Source: Pelomonas sp. CA6 (GTDB lineage Bacteria; Pseudomonadota; Gammaproteobacteria; Burkholderiales; Burkholderiaceae_C). Taken from it: a stretch of 64,000 nt of DNA. Where the stretch lies: contig NZ_JAKZFD010000001.1 in the NCBI RefSeq assembly GCF_022549225.1, positions 496,001-560,000 of the forward strand. Reading direction: 5' to 3'. Below, in pieces: positions 48,691 through 58,025 of the stretch. The translations under genes and the position numbers were made by a program. A model generated the notes under the pieces. That model worked only from the letters and a program-made list of their open reading frames with translations. It was not told where the DNA came from and searched no databases. Within the stretch, counting starts at the first letter, position 1, and each line of letters begins with the position of its first letter.

Positions 48691-48755
48691 CAAGCAGATT
48701 CGGTGGATTTCGGTGGAGTCATTTTTCCTTGATGGGACAATGACTTGCATTTGGT
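48691..48755 (+). promoter_or_regulatory. CRISPR leader
   Basis: These 65 bases between cas2 and the first repeat are clearly more AT-rich than the surroundings. They hold a 10-bp-period direct repeat, TTCGGTGGA at 48699 and 48709, then ATTTTTCC. I saw no IHF consensus and no clear sigma-70 promoter, so the array may be transcribed from the cas operon or from within cas2. Its place at the intact end of the array marks it as the leader. Confidence 0.65.
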
Positions 48756-50250
48756 GTGTTCCCCACGGGCGTGGGGATGAACCGTAGCCGGACTCGTAGC
48801 CATCGACCCATACCTTGTGTTCCCCACGGGCGTGGGGATGAACCGTTCGCACCGAGAGCGCAGCGGGTCAGGGGTTAGGTGTTCCCCACGGGCGTGGGGA
48901 TGAACCGTATCAGCACGTCGCCCGGTCGCTCGTAGGTGCGTGTTCCCCACGGGCGTGGGGATGAACCGACCTGGAAACACTGCTAACCCTCGGGCAAATT
49001 GTGTTCCCCACGGGCGTGGGGATGAACCGACTGTGATCCTTGGTTTGCAGCCGGTTGCGGAGTGTTCCCCACGGGCGTGGGGATGAACCGACATCTGGCC
49101 CAGCGCCGACTACTTCAAACAAGTGTTCCCCACGGGCGTGGGGATGAACCGGCCCTTGTGACGTCTTCCGCACGCATCTTTCGGTGTTCCCCACGGGCGT
49201 GGGGATGAACCGAGCGCGCGCGCGGCCTCGACGTTGCCGCCACCGTGTTCCCCACGGGCGTGGGGATGAACCGGCCTATAACGATGGCGTCGCCGCCGGC
49301 GAGGAGTGTTCCCCACGGGCGTGGGGATGAACCGATACGCCGCACGTGTTCATGCGGTCCAATCAGGTGTTCCCCACGGGCGTGGGGATGAACCGCCCGC
49401 AACGATCTCGCAAAAGCTCAAAAAGTCGTGTTCCCCACGGGCGTGGGGATGAACCGTGCTTGTTCTGCAATGCGTCGGTCCAGTGCCAGTGTTCCCCACG
49501 GGCGTGGGGATGAACCGAGATTGCCCGCACTTGACCATCGGCAGGGCCGGTGTTCCCCACGGGCGTGGGGATGAACCGGCCCGCAGCGGCGCCAGTAAAG
49601 CTGTCGATGTGTGTTCCCCACGGGCGTGGGGATGAACCGACACCCGCCGACATCGAGGCCTGGCTGAAGGCGTGTTCCCCACGGGCGTGGGGATGAACCG
49701 CTGCCCACCGTGCTGACCGAGGCCACGGCAGAGTGTTCCCCACGGGCGTGGGGATGAACCGATGTTTTGCTCTTTCTTGACGCCGCGGTTGACCGTGTTC
49801 CCCACGGGCGTGGGGATGAACCGAACTTGGCCGAGATGTACGGAGTTGGTTATCAGTGTTCCCCACGGGCGTGGGGATGAACCGTCCTCACTCAATGAGT
49901 TTGACCGCGTTTCCGCGTGTTCCCCACGGGCGTGGGGATGAACCGTGCTGATCGGGCGCGCTCCATGTCATCCATGGGTGTTCCCCACTGGCGTGGGGAT
50001 GAACCGCCGAATGCGGTTTCCAGCTTCATGGAGTCGCCGTGTTCCCCACGGGCGTGGGGACGAGCCGGGTGAGCTCGATCATGATGCGGCCCACCAGATG
50101 TGTTCCCCACGGGCGTGGGGATGAACCGCACAGATCCATTAAGCGGGCCTCAGAGCAACTGTGTTCCCCACGGGCGTGGGGATGGACCGTTCTTGTTGTT
50201 GGTGCCGCTCAGGTCCGTACGGTGTTCCCCACGGGCGTGGGGACGAACCG
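48756..50250 (+). CRISPR. Type I-E CRISPR array, 25 repeats / 24 spacers
   Basis: The 29-bp repeat starts GTGTTCCCCACGGGCG and ends TGGGGATGAACCG, with a CCCCAC/GTGGGG stem, a standard type I-E repeat. Repeats begin every 61 bp (48756, 48817, 48879, ... 50222). Spacers are 32 bp except the 2nd and 17th, which are 33. Repeats 1-20 and 23 are identical. Repeats 21 (G12T), 22 (T23C, A26G), 24 (A25G) and 25 (T23C) have changes, marking the right end as the old, leader-distal end. Transcription is rightward, so the crRNA 5' handle is ATGAACCG. No spacer is duplicated. Confidence 0.99.
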
Positions 50251-50363
50251 CCCTGAACCCAGCGCGAGCTTTCGTTCGTCTGCCTTGCTCCCCTCGGGCA
50301 CCTGAAACGCGTCGGAGGGAGAACCTCCCGCCCCGAGGCGCTGCCGACGCGCGCGCGCTCCGC

Positions 50364-53198
50364 TCAGCCCGTATTCCGCAACCCCGCCGCAATCCCGTTG
50401 ATGGACAGATGGATGCCGCGCTGCACGCGCTCCAGGCTGGGGTCGGCGTCGCGCTTGTCGGCCGGGATGGCGCGGTAGCGCCGCATCAGTTCGACCTGCA
50501 GGTGGTGCAGCGGGTCGATGTAGGGGAAGCGGTGCTCGATGGAGCGCGCCAGCGCGGGGTTGCCGGCCAGGCGGCTGTCTTCGCCGGTGATCAGCGCCAC
50601 GGCGGCCTGGGTGCGTTCGAACTCGGCCTGGATGGCCGCGAAGATGCGCTTGCCCAGGCGCTTGTCTTCGACCAGGTCCACGTAGCGCTGTGCCAGGCCC
50701 AGGTCGGTCTTGGCCAGCACCATGTCCAGGTTGGACAGCAGGGTGCGGAAGAAGGGCCATTGCTTGGCCATGCGCTTGAGCAGGGCCAGGCGTTGCGCGC
50801 GCTGGGCTTCGTCGCTGCCCAGGAAACCTTCGACGCCGGAACCGAAGCCGCACCAGCCCGGCAGCGCCACGCGGCTCTGGCCCCACGAGAAGCCCCAGGG
50901 GATGGCACGCAGGTCCTCGATGGCGCGGGTGGCCTTGCGCGACGCGGGGCGCGAACCGATGTTCAGCTCGGCGATCTCGCGGATGGGGGTGGACGAGAAG
51001 AAGTAGTCGGCAAAGCCGCGCGTCTCGTAGACCAGGCCGCGGTAGGCCTGGAAGCTCTGGTCGGACAGCGCCTGCGCGGCGTCCAGGAAGCTCCGCGGCG
51101 CGCTCTTGGTCGGATGCAGCAGCGTGGCCTCCAGCGTCGCGGCGACCAGGGTTTCGAGGTTGCGCCGGCCGATGGCGGGGTGGGCGTACTTGGACGCGAT
51201 GACCTCGCCCTGTTCGGTGAGGCGGATCTGGCCGTTCACCGTGCCCGGCGGCTGGGCCAGGATGGCCTGGTAGCTGGGGCCGCCGCCGCGGCCCACGGTG
51301 CCGCCGCGGCCGTGGAAGAGGCGCAGCGTGATGCGGTGCTTTTTCTTCAGCTCGCTGAAGAGTTCCACCAGCGCGATCTCGGCGCGGTAGAGCTCCCAGT
51401 TGCTGGTGAACATGCCGCCGTCCTTGTTGGAGTCGGAGTAGCCCAGCATGATGTCCTGCTCGCCGCCGGAGCGCAGCACCAGGTCCAGCACGCCGGGCAG
51501 CGCGTAGAACTCGCGCACGATGGTGGGCGCCTGGCGCAGGTCGCCGATGGTTTCGAACAGCGGCACGACGATCAGGTCGCAGACGGCGGCGCCGGTGCCT
51601 CCGGCGTTGTCGCCCGTGCCGTCGAGCACGCCGCGCATCAGGCCGACCTCCTTGCACAGCAGCAGCACTTCCAGCAGGTCGCTGACGTCTTCGGTGTGGG
51701 AGATGATGTAGTGGCGGATCGCCTCGCGGCCATAGCGCGCCAGCGAGTCGCGCGCGGCTTCGAAGATGGCCAGTTCGCCCTGGGTGCGCTCGCTGTACTG
51801 CGCGCCGATCACGCGCAGCGGCCTCGCGTCGTTGAGCAGGCGCACCAGCAGCGCGCGGCGCTGGTCTTCGGGCAGGGCACCGTAGTCGGGGCACAGGCGC
51901 GCGGTGGCCAGCAGCTCGGCGACCACGGCCTCGTGCTGGTCGGAGCTCTGGCGCAAGTCCAGCGTGGCGAGGTGGAAGCCGAAGACCTGCAGCGCGCGCA
52001 TCAGCGGCTTGAGCCGCGGCGCGATCAGGGCCTGGGCATGGTGGGTCTTCAGCGAGGCTTCGATGACGCGCAGATCGGCGAGCAGCTCTTCGGCGTCGCG
52101 GTAGGGGTCCTGCGGCGCGACGGCGTGGCGCAGCGCCTCGGTGCCGGTCAGCGCATGCAGCGTCGCGGCCAGGCGCGCGTACATGCCGGTGAGCGCGCGC
52201 CGGTAGGGCTCGTCCATGCGGTGTTCGTTGCGGTCGGGGCTGCGCTCGGCCAGGGCCTGCATCTCCGGCGTGATGCGCGCCAGCCGCGCCGAGATGGACA
52301 GCTCGGCGCCCAGTTCGTGCAGCTCGGTCAGGTAGTGGCGCAGCGCGACCTCGCTCTGGCGCCGCAGCGCATGGTTGAGCGTGGCGGCGGTGACGTTGGG
52401 GTTGCCGTCGCGGTCGCCGCCTATCCAGTGGCCCATGCGCAGGAAGCTGTTCAGCTCATGGCCGGGCAGCGCCTGTTCCAGCTCGGCGTAGAGGGCCGGG
52501 ATCTGGCGCAGGAAGGTGGCGTGGTAGTAGGACAGCGCGTTCTCGATCTCGTCGGCCACCGAGAGCTTGGAGTAGCGCAGCATGCGCGTCTGCCACAGCT
52601 GGGTGATGCGGGCTCGCAGCAGGTCTTCGTTGGCGCGGCGCTCGCGCTCGGTCTGCAGCGCGTCGCGCTGTTCCACCAGCTCGGCGATCGCGCGTTCGGC
52701 GTCCAGGATGCTCTTGCGCTGCACCTCGGTCGGGTGGGCGGTGAGCACCGGCGAGATGAAGCCGTGCTGCAGCGTGCGCGCCACCTCGGCGGGGCGCACG
52801 CCGGCCTCGTGCAGGCGCTCCATCGCATAGGCCAGCGAGCCGGGCTGCAGGTTGCCGGCGCGCTCGTGCACCTCGCGGCGGCGCACATGGTGGCGGTCCT
52901 CGGCGATGTTGGCCAGGTGCGAGAAATAGCTGAAGGCGCGGATCACGCTGACCGTCTGCTCACCCGACAGGCTCTTGAGCAGCTTGTCGAAACTCTTGCC
53001 GGCCTGCGCGTCGCGCTTCAGGCGGAAGGCCACCGAGAGCTTGCGCACCTGCTCGACCAGTTCGTAGGCCTCGCGGCCTTCCTGCTCGCGGATCACCTCG
53101 CCGAGGATGCGGCCCAGCAGCCGGATGTCGTCGATCAGCGGCTGGTTCTTGTCCTTGGCGGACGCCGAGGGGCGGGCGGAGCGAGCGGCAGCGGGCAT
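50364..53198 (-). CDS. ppc: Phosphoenolpyruvate carboxylase
   Basis: This 944-residue cytosolic enzyme adds bicarbonate to PEP to give oxaloacetate, refilling the TCA cycle. Catalytic His is in [13 protein letters not shown] (about 160). The glycine-rich [16 protein letters not shown] loop (about 600) binds the substrate. [12 protein letters not shown]-type sequence ([14 protein letters not shown]) and the conserved C-terminus [10 protein letters not shown] are present. A ~20-residue Ser/Ala-rich N-terminus is extra. It is divergent from hemC; 165 bp separate the starts. Its 3' end is 114 bp from the end of the CRISPR array. Confidence 0.97.
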   Translation of the reverse strand: MPAAARSARPSASAKDKNQPLIDDIRLLGRILGEVIREQEGREAYELVEQVRKLSVAFRLKRDAQAGKSFDKLLKSLSGEQTVSVIRAFSYFSHLANIAEDRHHVRRREVHERAGNLQPGSLAYAMERLHEAGVRPAEVARTLQHGFISPVLTAHPTEVQRKSILDAERAIAELVEQRDALQTERERRANEDLLRARITQLWQTRMLRYSKLSVADEIENALSYYHATFLRQIPALYAELEQALPGHELNSFLRMGHWIGGDRDGNPNVTAATLNHALRRQSEVALRHYLTELHELGAELSISARLARITPEMQALAERSPDRNEHRMDEPYRRALTGMYARLAATLHALTGTEALRHAVAPQDPYRDAEELLADLRVIEASLKTHHAQALIAPRLKPLMRALQVFGFHLATLDLRQSSDQHEAVVAELLATARLCPDYGALPEDQRRALLVRLLNDARPLRVIGAQYSERTQGELAIFEAARDSLARYGREAIRHYIISHTEDVSDLLEVLLLCKEVGLMRGVLDGTGDNAGGTGAAVCDLIVVPLFETIGDLRQAPTIVREFYALPGVLDLVLRSGGEQDIMLGYSDSNKDGGMFTSNWELYRAEIALVELFSELKKKHRITLRLFHGRGGTVGRGGGPSYQAILAQPPGTVNGQIRLTEQGEVIASKYAHPAIGRRNLETLVAATLEATLLHPTKSAPRSFLDAAQALSDQSFQAYRGLVYETRGFADYFFSSTPIREIAELNIGSRPASRKATRAIEDLRAIPWGFSWGQSRVALPGWCGFGSGVEGFLGSDEAQRAQRLALLKRMAKQWPFFRTLLSNLDMVLAKTDLGLAQRYVDLVEDKRLGKRIFAAIQAEFERTQAAVALITGEDSRLAGNPALARSIEHRFPYIDPLHHLQVELMRRYRAIPADKRDADPSLERVQRGIHLSINGIAAGLRNTG

Positions 53199-53363
53199 GG
53201 AGGGTACGGAGCTGTGGTTGCAGGACGCTCGCGGAGGGCCGCGAGCTGGACGGTGTGTGTAACCAAGTTACCGGAATCTGACTTTATCAGTTTCTTGTGC
53301 TGGCTCAGTCGCCGACGCGGCCTCTGAGCCGGAACCAGGGGGTGGCTGCGCTAGCATGACGTC

Positions 53364-54308
53364 ATGACGCAACAACAAGCACTCGTGATCGCGACCCGCG
53401 AAAGCCGGCTCGCGATGTGGCAGGCGGAACATGTCCAGGCATTGCTGCAGCAGCGCCTGGGCCGCGCCGTGGACCTGCTGGGCATGACGACCAAGGGCGA
53501 CCAGATCCTGGACCGCGCGCTGTCCAAGGTGGGCGGCAAGGGCCTGTTCGTGAAGGAGCTGGAAACGGCGCTGCAGGAGAAGCGCGCCGACCTGGCGGTC
53601 CATTCGCTGAAGGACGTGCCCATGGACCTGCCCGAAGGCTTCGCGCTCGCCGCGGTGCTGGAGCGCGAGGATCCGCGCGACGCCTTCGTCTCGCAGCAGC
53701 ATGCCTCGCTGGAGGCGCTGCCGCAGGGCGCCCGCGTGGGCACCTCCAGCCTGCGCCGCGTGGTGCAGCTGAAGAACCTGCGGCCGGACCTGCAGATCGA
53801 GCCGCTGCGCGGCAACCTGGACACCCGGCTGCGCAAGCTGGACGAAGGGCAGTACGACGCCATCGTGCTGGCCGCCGCCGGGCTGAAGCGCCTGGGGCTG
53901 GCGCAGCGCATCCGCCACTGCTTCGATCCGGCGCAGATGCTGCCCTGCGCGGGCCAGGGGGCGCTGGGCCTGGAGATTCGTGCCGACGACGCCGGGCTGA
54001 CGCAAGACCTGGCCCCGCTGGCCCACCACGCCACCTGGCTGGCGGTGGAGGCCGAGCGCGCGGTGTCCCGCGAGCTGGGGGGCAGCTGCAGCATGCCGCT
54101 GGCGGCCTACGCGGTGTGGCAGGGCGACAGCGGCCAGGCGCTGCGGCTAGAGGCCCGGCTGGGGCATCCGCTGCAGCCGCAGCGGCCGCTGCTGTGCGCC
54201 ACGCAGCAGGCCGAGGTGGCTGACATCGCCGGCGCGCGCGCGCTGGGTCGTGCCGTGGCCGATGCGCTGCGCGAGCAGGGTGCCGCGGCGTATCTGGCCG
54301 AGGCCTGA
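53364..54308 (+). CDS. hemC: Porphobilinogen deaminase (hydroxymethylbilane synthase)
   Basis: This 314-residue enzyme joins four porphobilinogens into hydroxymethylbilane. [16 protein letters not shown] opens the protein; [27 protein letters not shown] and [12 protein letters not shown] are the substrate-binding regions. The dipyrromethane cofactor Cys is in [12 protein letters not shown] (about 243). ATG 53364 is used. It is followed by hemD, hemX and hemY in the order known from Pseudomonas, as one likely operon. Confidence 0.96.
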   Translation: MTQQQALVIATRESRLAMWQAEHVQALLQQRLGRAVDLLGMTTKGDQILDRALSKVGGKGLFVKELETALQEKRADLAVHSLKDVPMDLPEGFALAAVLEREDPRDAFVSQQHASLEALPQGARVGTSSLRRVVQLKNLRPDLQIEPLRGNLDTRLRKLDEGQYDAIVLAAAGLKRLGLAQRIRHCFDPAQMLPCAGQGALGLEIRADDAGLTQDLAPLAHHATWLAVEAERAVSRELGGSCSMPLAAYAVWQGDSGQALRLEARLGHPLQPQRPLLCATQQAEVADIAGARALGRAVADALREQGAAAYLAEA

Positions 54309-54370
54309 GTTGCCGAGGTCCGTCAACCCAGGCCCGCCGGGGCCGGCTCCATGTCCGAGGGGGCGCTGAC

Positions 54371-55195
54371 ATGGCGTCGCCCGCCCTTGACCCGGCCGCG
54401 GGGACGCTGATCCTGACCCGGCCGGCGGCCCAGGCCCCTGAATGGCAGCGGCGGCTCGCGGCACTGGGCGTGTCCGCGCGCAGCCTGCCGCTGCTGGAGA
54501 TCCAGCCCGGCGCCGCGGACCAGGCCCAGGCCGCCTGGGCGGCGCTGGACGCGGGGGCGGATCTGGCGATGTTCGTCAGCCCCAATGCGGTGAGCGCGCT
54601 GTTCGCCGCCCAGCCGCCCGGGGCGGCCTGGCCGGCGCGCTGCTGGGCCGCGACGGTGGGGCCGGGCAGTGCCGCGGCGCTGGCGCGGGCGGGCGTGCCG
54701 CAGGCGCTCATCCTGCAGCCCGATCCGGGGGCGCCCAGCCTGGATTCCGAACACTTGTGGCCGGTCATCGAACGCGAGGCGGGCGCGGACTGGCGCGGCC
54801 GCCGCGCACTGCTGATGCGGGGCGAAGGCGGGCGCGAGTGGCTGGCCCAGCGGCTTGCGCAGCGCGGGGCGCAGGTCGCCGCGTTCGCGCTGTACCGGCG
54901 CGGCTGCCCGCGGCCGGACGCCGCGCAGCAGGCGCTGCTGCGCGAGGCGCTGGCGCATCCGCGGGCCCATGTCTGGCTGTTCAGCAGCGCCGAGGCGGTT
55001 GGCCATCTGCCGGCGCTGGCGGCTGCGGAGACCGATTGGCGCGCCTCGCGGGCCATCGCCACGCATGAGCGCATCGCCCAGCGCGCGCAAGCCCTGGGCT
55101 TCGGGCATGTGGTTTTGGTGCGACCCGATGCCGGCGAGGTCGCGGGGGCGTTCAGGCGGCTTTCAGGGGGGCCTCTAGAATCGTCTCCATTGTGA
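54371..55195 (+). CDS. hemD: Uroporphyrinogen-III synthase
   Basis: This 274-residue enzyme closes hydroxymethylbilane with inversion of ring D. The family is weakly conserved; seen here are LILTRPAAQAPEWQRRLAALG at the start, ADLAMFVSPNAVSALFA, LLMRGEGGREWLAQRL and VWLFSSAEAVGHL. The ATG at 54371 follows hemC by 62 bp. The last bases overlap the hemX start (GTGA). Position in the hem operon makes the call firm. Confidence 0.9.
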   Translation: MASPALDPAAGTLILTRPAAQAPEWQRRLAALGVSARSLPLLEIQPGAADQAQAAWAALDAGADLAMFVSPNAVSALFAAQPPGAAWPARCWAATVGPGSAAALARAGVPQALILQPDPGAPSLDSEHLWPVIEREAGADWRGRRALLMRGEGGREWLAQRLAQRGAQVAAFALYRRGCPRPDAAQQALLREALAHPRAHVWLFSSAEAVGHLPALAAAETDWRASRAIATHERIAQRAQALGFGHVVLVRPDAGEVAGAFRRLSGGPLESSPL

Positions 55196-56322
55196 GCGAG
55201 ATGCAAACCCCCGAGGGCTTCGCGCCCGCGCCGTCCACGGACGGCGGCACGACGACGAGCAAGCGCAGCGGCGGCTTCGGCCTGATGCCGGCTCTGACGC
55301 TGGCGGCCAGTCTGGCCGCACTGGCCTCGCTGGCGCTGGCCTGGCAGGGTCAGACCCGGATCAAGAGCCTGGAGCAGGAACTGGTGCGCCGCCAGGAGGG
55401 CAGCCAGACCGCCGCCGCTGGCGCGCGCGAACTGGCTCGCCAGGCCCAGGATCTGAGCCGAGACACCGCCGCCAAGGTGGCGCTGCTGGACGCCCGGCTG
55501 GCCGAGGTGGCGCTGCAGCGCGAGCAGATCGAATCGCTGCTGCAGTCCATGTCGCGCTCGCGTGACGAGAACCTGGTCGGCGACCTGGAAGCCTCGCTGC
55601 GCGTGGCCATGCAGCAGTCGGTGATCACCGGCAGCGCGGAACCGCTGGTCGCGGCGCTGAAGCAGGCCGACGAGCGCCTGCTGCGCCACAAGCAGCCGCG
55701 CCTGGAGGGCGTGCGCCGCGCGGTGGCGCGCGACCTGGACCGCGTCAAGGCGGTCAGCGTGGTCGATGTGGCGACGCTGAGCATCAAGCTGGACGAGCTG
55801 GTGCGCTCCACTGACGAGCTGCCGCTGCTGGCGCAGCGCAACGACGAAGGCGGCAGCCGCGCCGCGCCGCGGGCCGACAAGGCCACGCGCGCCGGCAAGC
55901 CGGTGCAGGCGCCGGAGGACGCGGGCGCCGACTCCTGGTGGTCGCGCAGCTGGACCGTGGGCAAGCAGCGCTGGGACAGCCTGTCCAGCGAGGTCTGGCA
56001 GGAGGCCAAATCGTTGCTGCGCGTGACGCGCATCGACCATCCCGAAGCCATGCTGCTGGCGCCGGAGCAGGCCTTCTTCCTGCGCGAGAACCTCAAGCTG
56101 CGGCTGCTGAACGCGCGCCTGGCGCTGCTGAGCCGGCAGTTCGACACCGCACAGGCCGACCTGCGCGAAAGCCAGCTCATGCTGGAGCGCTACTTCGATG
56201 GGCGCTCGCGCAAGGTGCAGGTGAGCCAGGAGCTGCTACGCCAGGTCTCTGGCCAGGCGCGCCAGGTCACGGTGCCGCGCCCCGACGACACGCTGGCCGC
56301 GCTGGGCGCGGTGGCGCGCTGA
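55192..56322 (+). CDS. hemX: HemX-like membrane protein of the haem operon
   Basis: This 376-residue protein has a disordered N-terminus, one transmembrane segment (about 28-49), a coiled-coil (about 55-125), and a helical domain of the HemX family, sometimes labelled uroporphyrinogen-III C-methyltransferase. No SAM-binding motif is seen, so enzymatic activity is doubtful. WWSRSWTVGKQRWDSLSSEVW is conserved among homologues in outline. The start is GTG at 55192, overlapping hemD; ATG at 55201 is an alternative. It probably organises haem enzymes at the membrane; the mechanism is unknown. Confidence 0.88.
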   Translation: MSEMQTPEGFAPAPSTDGGTTTSKRSGGFGLMPALTLAASLAALASLALAWQGQTRIKSLEQELVRRQEGSQTAAAGARELARQAQDLSRDTAAKVALLDARLAEVALQREQIESLLQSMSRSRDENLVGDLEASLRVAMQQSVITGSAEPLVAALKQADERLLRHKQPRLEGVRRAVARDLDRVKAVSVVDVATLSIKLDELVRSTDELPLLAQRNDEGGSRAAPRADKATRAGKPVQAPEDAGADSWWSRSWTVGKQRWDSLSSEVWQEAKSLLRVTRIDHPEAMLLAPEQAFFLRENLKLRLLNARLALLSRQFDTAQADLRESQLMLERYFDGRSRKVQVSQELLRQVSGQARQVTVPRPDDTLAALGAVAR

Positions 56323-56335
56323 AAGGGGCCGCGCC

Positions 56336-57574
56336 ATGCGCATGGTGATCTGGCTGGTGCTGCTCTTCGCGGGCGCGGTCGTGGCCGCGCTGACCCTGGG
56401 CAACAACGACGGGCTGGCCAGTTTCTACTGGCGAAGCTGGCGTCTGGATGTCTCGCTGAATCTCTTCATCCTGGTGCTGGTGGCCGGCTGCTTCCTGCTG
56501 GTGACGCTGTTCCAGACCCTGGATTCGCTGATCTCGCTGCCGAAGCGCGCGCGTCAGTGGCGCCAGGCGCTGCGCGAGCGCAGCGCCCAGGCCGCGCTGC
56601 GCGACGCGCTGGGCGACTACTACGGCGGCCGCTACAGCCGCGCGCAGAAGGCGGCGCTGAAGGCGCTCAACATCCAGTCGCAGACGCCCGACCTGGCTCA
56701 GGACGCGGGTTTTGTCGCGCTGGTCCATCTGCTGGCGGCACAGAGCGCCCATCGGCTGCAGGACAAACGCCGGCGCGACGACCATCTGCAGCAGGCGCTG
56801 CTGGCCGGCAGCCAGGCGCGCACCCAGGAAGAAGGCGCGCGCCTGCTCGCCGCCGAATGGGCGCTGGACGACCGCGACGCGGCGCGCGCGTTGCAGCTGC
56901 TGGCCGAACTGGGGCCGGGCGTGTCGCGCCGCACCCAGGCGCTGCGCCTGAAGCTGCAAGCGTGCCGGCTGTCGCGCCAGCCCATGGAGGCGCTGCGCAC
57001 CGCGCGCCTGCTGGCCAAGCACCAGGGCTTCTCCAAGCCGGCCGCGCAGGGCTTGCTGCGCTCGCTGGCCTTCGAGGTGCTGGAGTCGGCGCGCGACGTG
57101 GACCAGCTGCGCAGCCTGTGGCAGCAGCTGGACGGCGCCGACCGGCGCGATGTCTTCGTCGCCGCGCGCGCGGCGCAATGCGCGGCGGCTCAAGGCGCGC
57201 CCGAGGACGGGCGCGGCTGGCTGCGTCCGTTCTGGGACGCCATCGGCGAGCAAGGCGACGACGAACGCGCGGCGCTGGCCGAAGCGCTGGTGCAATGCGT
57301 GCCCGGCGTGGGCCCGGAATGGCTGCAGCGCCTGGAGCAGGCCCAGCAGCGTTTCCCGCGCGACATGCAGCTGAGCTATGCGCTGGGCCATGTGCTGGCC
57401 GAGCGCCAGCTGTGGGGCAAGGCGCGCCTGATGCTGGAGCAGGCCGCCGAAGACCGCCGTCTGGCCGTGGCCGCGCGCAGGCGCTGCTGGCTGTTGCTGG
57501 CCGATCTGGCCGGCCAGGACGGCGACATGGACCGCCGCGCCCGCTGCCACGAGGCGGCGGCCCGCGCGGTCTGA
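56336..57574 (+). CDS. hemY: HemY, TPR-containing haem biosynthesis membrane protein
   Basis: This 412-residue inner-membrane protein has the HemY N-terminal domain with two TM segments (about 3-21 and 41-62), then TPR-like helical repeats to the end (about 95-400). The pattern SKPAAQGLLRSL and the terminal cysteine/alanine-rich repeat (RCWLLLADLAGQDGDMDRRARCHEAAARAV, key part LADLAGQDGD) match HemY proteins. The role in haem synthesis is known only by genetics and co-occurrence. It starts 13 bp after hemX and ends the operon. Confidence 0.9.
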   Translation: MRMVIWLVLLFAGAVVAALTLGNNDGLASFYWRSWRLDVSLNLFILVLVAGCFLLVTLFQTLDSLISLPKRARQWRQALRERSAQAALRDALGDYYGGRYSRAQKAALKALNIQSQTPDLAQDAGFVALVHLLAAQSAHRLQDKRRRDDHLQQALLAGSQARTQEEGARLLAAEWALDDRDAARALQLLAELGPGVSRRTQALRLKLQACRLSRQPMEALRTARLLAKHQGFSKPAAQGLLRSLAFEVLESARDVDQLRSLWQQLDGADRRDVFVAARAAQCAAAQGAPEDGRGWLRPFWDAIGEQGDDERAALAEALVQCVPGVGPEWLQRLEQAQQRFPRDMQLSYALGHVLAERQLWGKARLMLEQAAEDRRLAVAARRRCWLLLADLAGQDGDMDRRARCHEAAARAV

Positions 57575-57637
57575 GGCTCCGCGGGGCCGGGTCTTGCCTG
57601 GTCGTGGCCGGATATTTTTCAAATCCCCGTCAAAGTC

Positions 57638-57667
57638 TTGTCAGACCCAAAAAATACGTGCTATAGT
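57638..57667 (+). promoter_or_regulatory. Promoter of the tRNA-Arg operon
   Basis: TTGTCA (57638-57643) and TATAGT (57662-57667) are separated by 18 bp, a good sigma-70 pair, in an unusually AT-rich stretch. The predicted start, about 57674, is 9 bases before the first tRNA. Confidence 0.75.
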
Positions 57668-57682
57668 TTCGTTCTTTGCAGC

Positions 57683-57759
57683 GCGGCTGTAGCTCAGTTG
57701 GATAGAGTACTTGGCTACGAACCAAGGGGTCGTGGGTTCGAATCCTGCCAGCCGCGCCA
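57683..57759 (+). tRNA. tRNA-Arg (anticodon ACG), first copy
   Basis: This is a 77-base cloverleaf. Acceptor GCGGCTG pairs with CAGCCGC; D-stem GCTC/GAGT; anticodon arm CTTGG-CTACGAA-CCAAG, with anticodon ACG; T-arm has TTCGAAT; the 3' CCA is encoded (57757-57759). With A34 changed to inosine it reads CGU, CGC and CGA arginine codons. It is identical to the copy 105 bp downstream. Confidence 0.97.
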
Positions 57760-57864
57760 AAGCAAAATAAATTGCAGAAATAGAACAACAAAAAGAACGA
57801 AAGAAGAAGAAAATTTCTGAATGCCGCGTCGACCACGACGGCACGGCGTTCAAGCAAGAAATGT

Positions 57865-57941
57865 GCGGCTGTAGCTCAGTTGGATAGAGTACTTGGCTAC
57901 GAACCAAGGGGTCGTGGGTTCGAATCCTGCCAGCCGCGCCA
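57865..57941 (+). tRNA. tRNA-Arg (anticodon ACG), second copy
   Basis: The sequence is identical over 77 bases to the gene at 57683, CCA included (57939-57941). No separate promoter is evident in the AT-rich 105-bp spacer, so both are likely processed from one transcript, ending at the terminator at 57960-57995. Confidence 0.97.
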
Positions 57942-57959
57942 AATAACAAGAAATGGATC

Positions 57960-57995
57960 AACGGGCTAGACGTTCAGGCGTCTCGCCCGTTTTTT
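57960..57995 (+). terminator. Rho-independent terminator of the tRNA-Arg operon
   Basis: AACGGGC pairs with GCCCGTT, and inside it AGACG with CGTCT around a short loop, followed by a run of T residues. It lies 18 bases after the second tRNA CCA. Confidence 0.9.
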
Positions 57996-58025
57996 CTTGG
58001 TCGCGTGATTTGAGGGGCGGCGGAT

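Noticed and set aside
48785-50221. Spacers targeting genes within this window
   Set aside because: By eye I found no spacer matching the rest of the window. A proper search needs alignment of all 24 spacers on both strands, so this is not a firm negative.
50100-53327. 1075-codon plus-strand frame opposite ppc, beginning inside the CRISPR array
   Set aside because: It is a shadow of ppc in the antisense frame that stays open because of high third-position GC; no start signal or domain.
57683-58025. tRNA-Arg pair as the attachment site of an integrated island or prophage
   Set aside because: No integrase gene or partial tRNA repeat is seen nearby; downstream genes (mtfA, lpxH, ppiB, cysS) are ordinary chromosomal genes.
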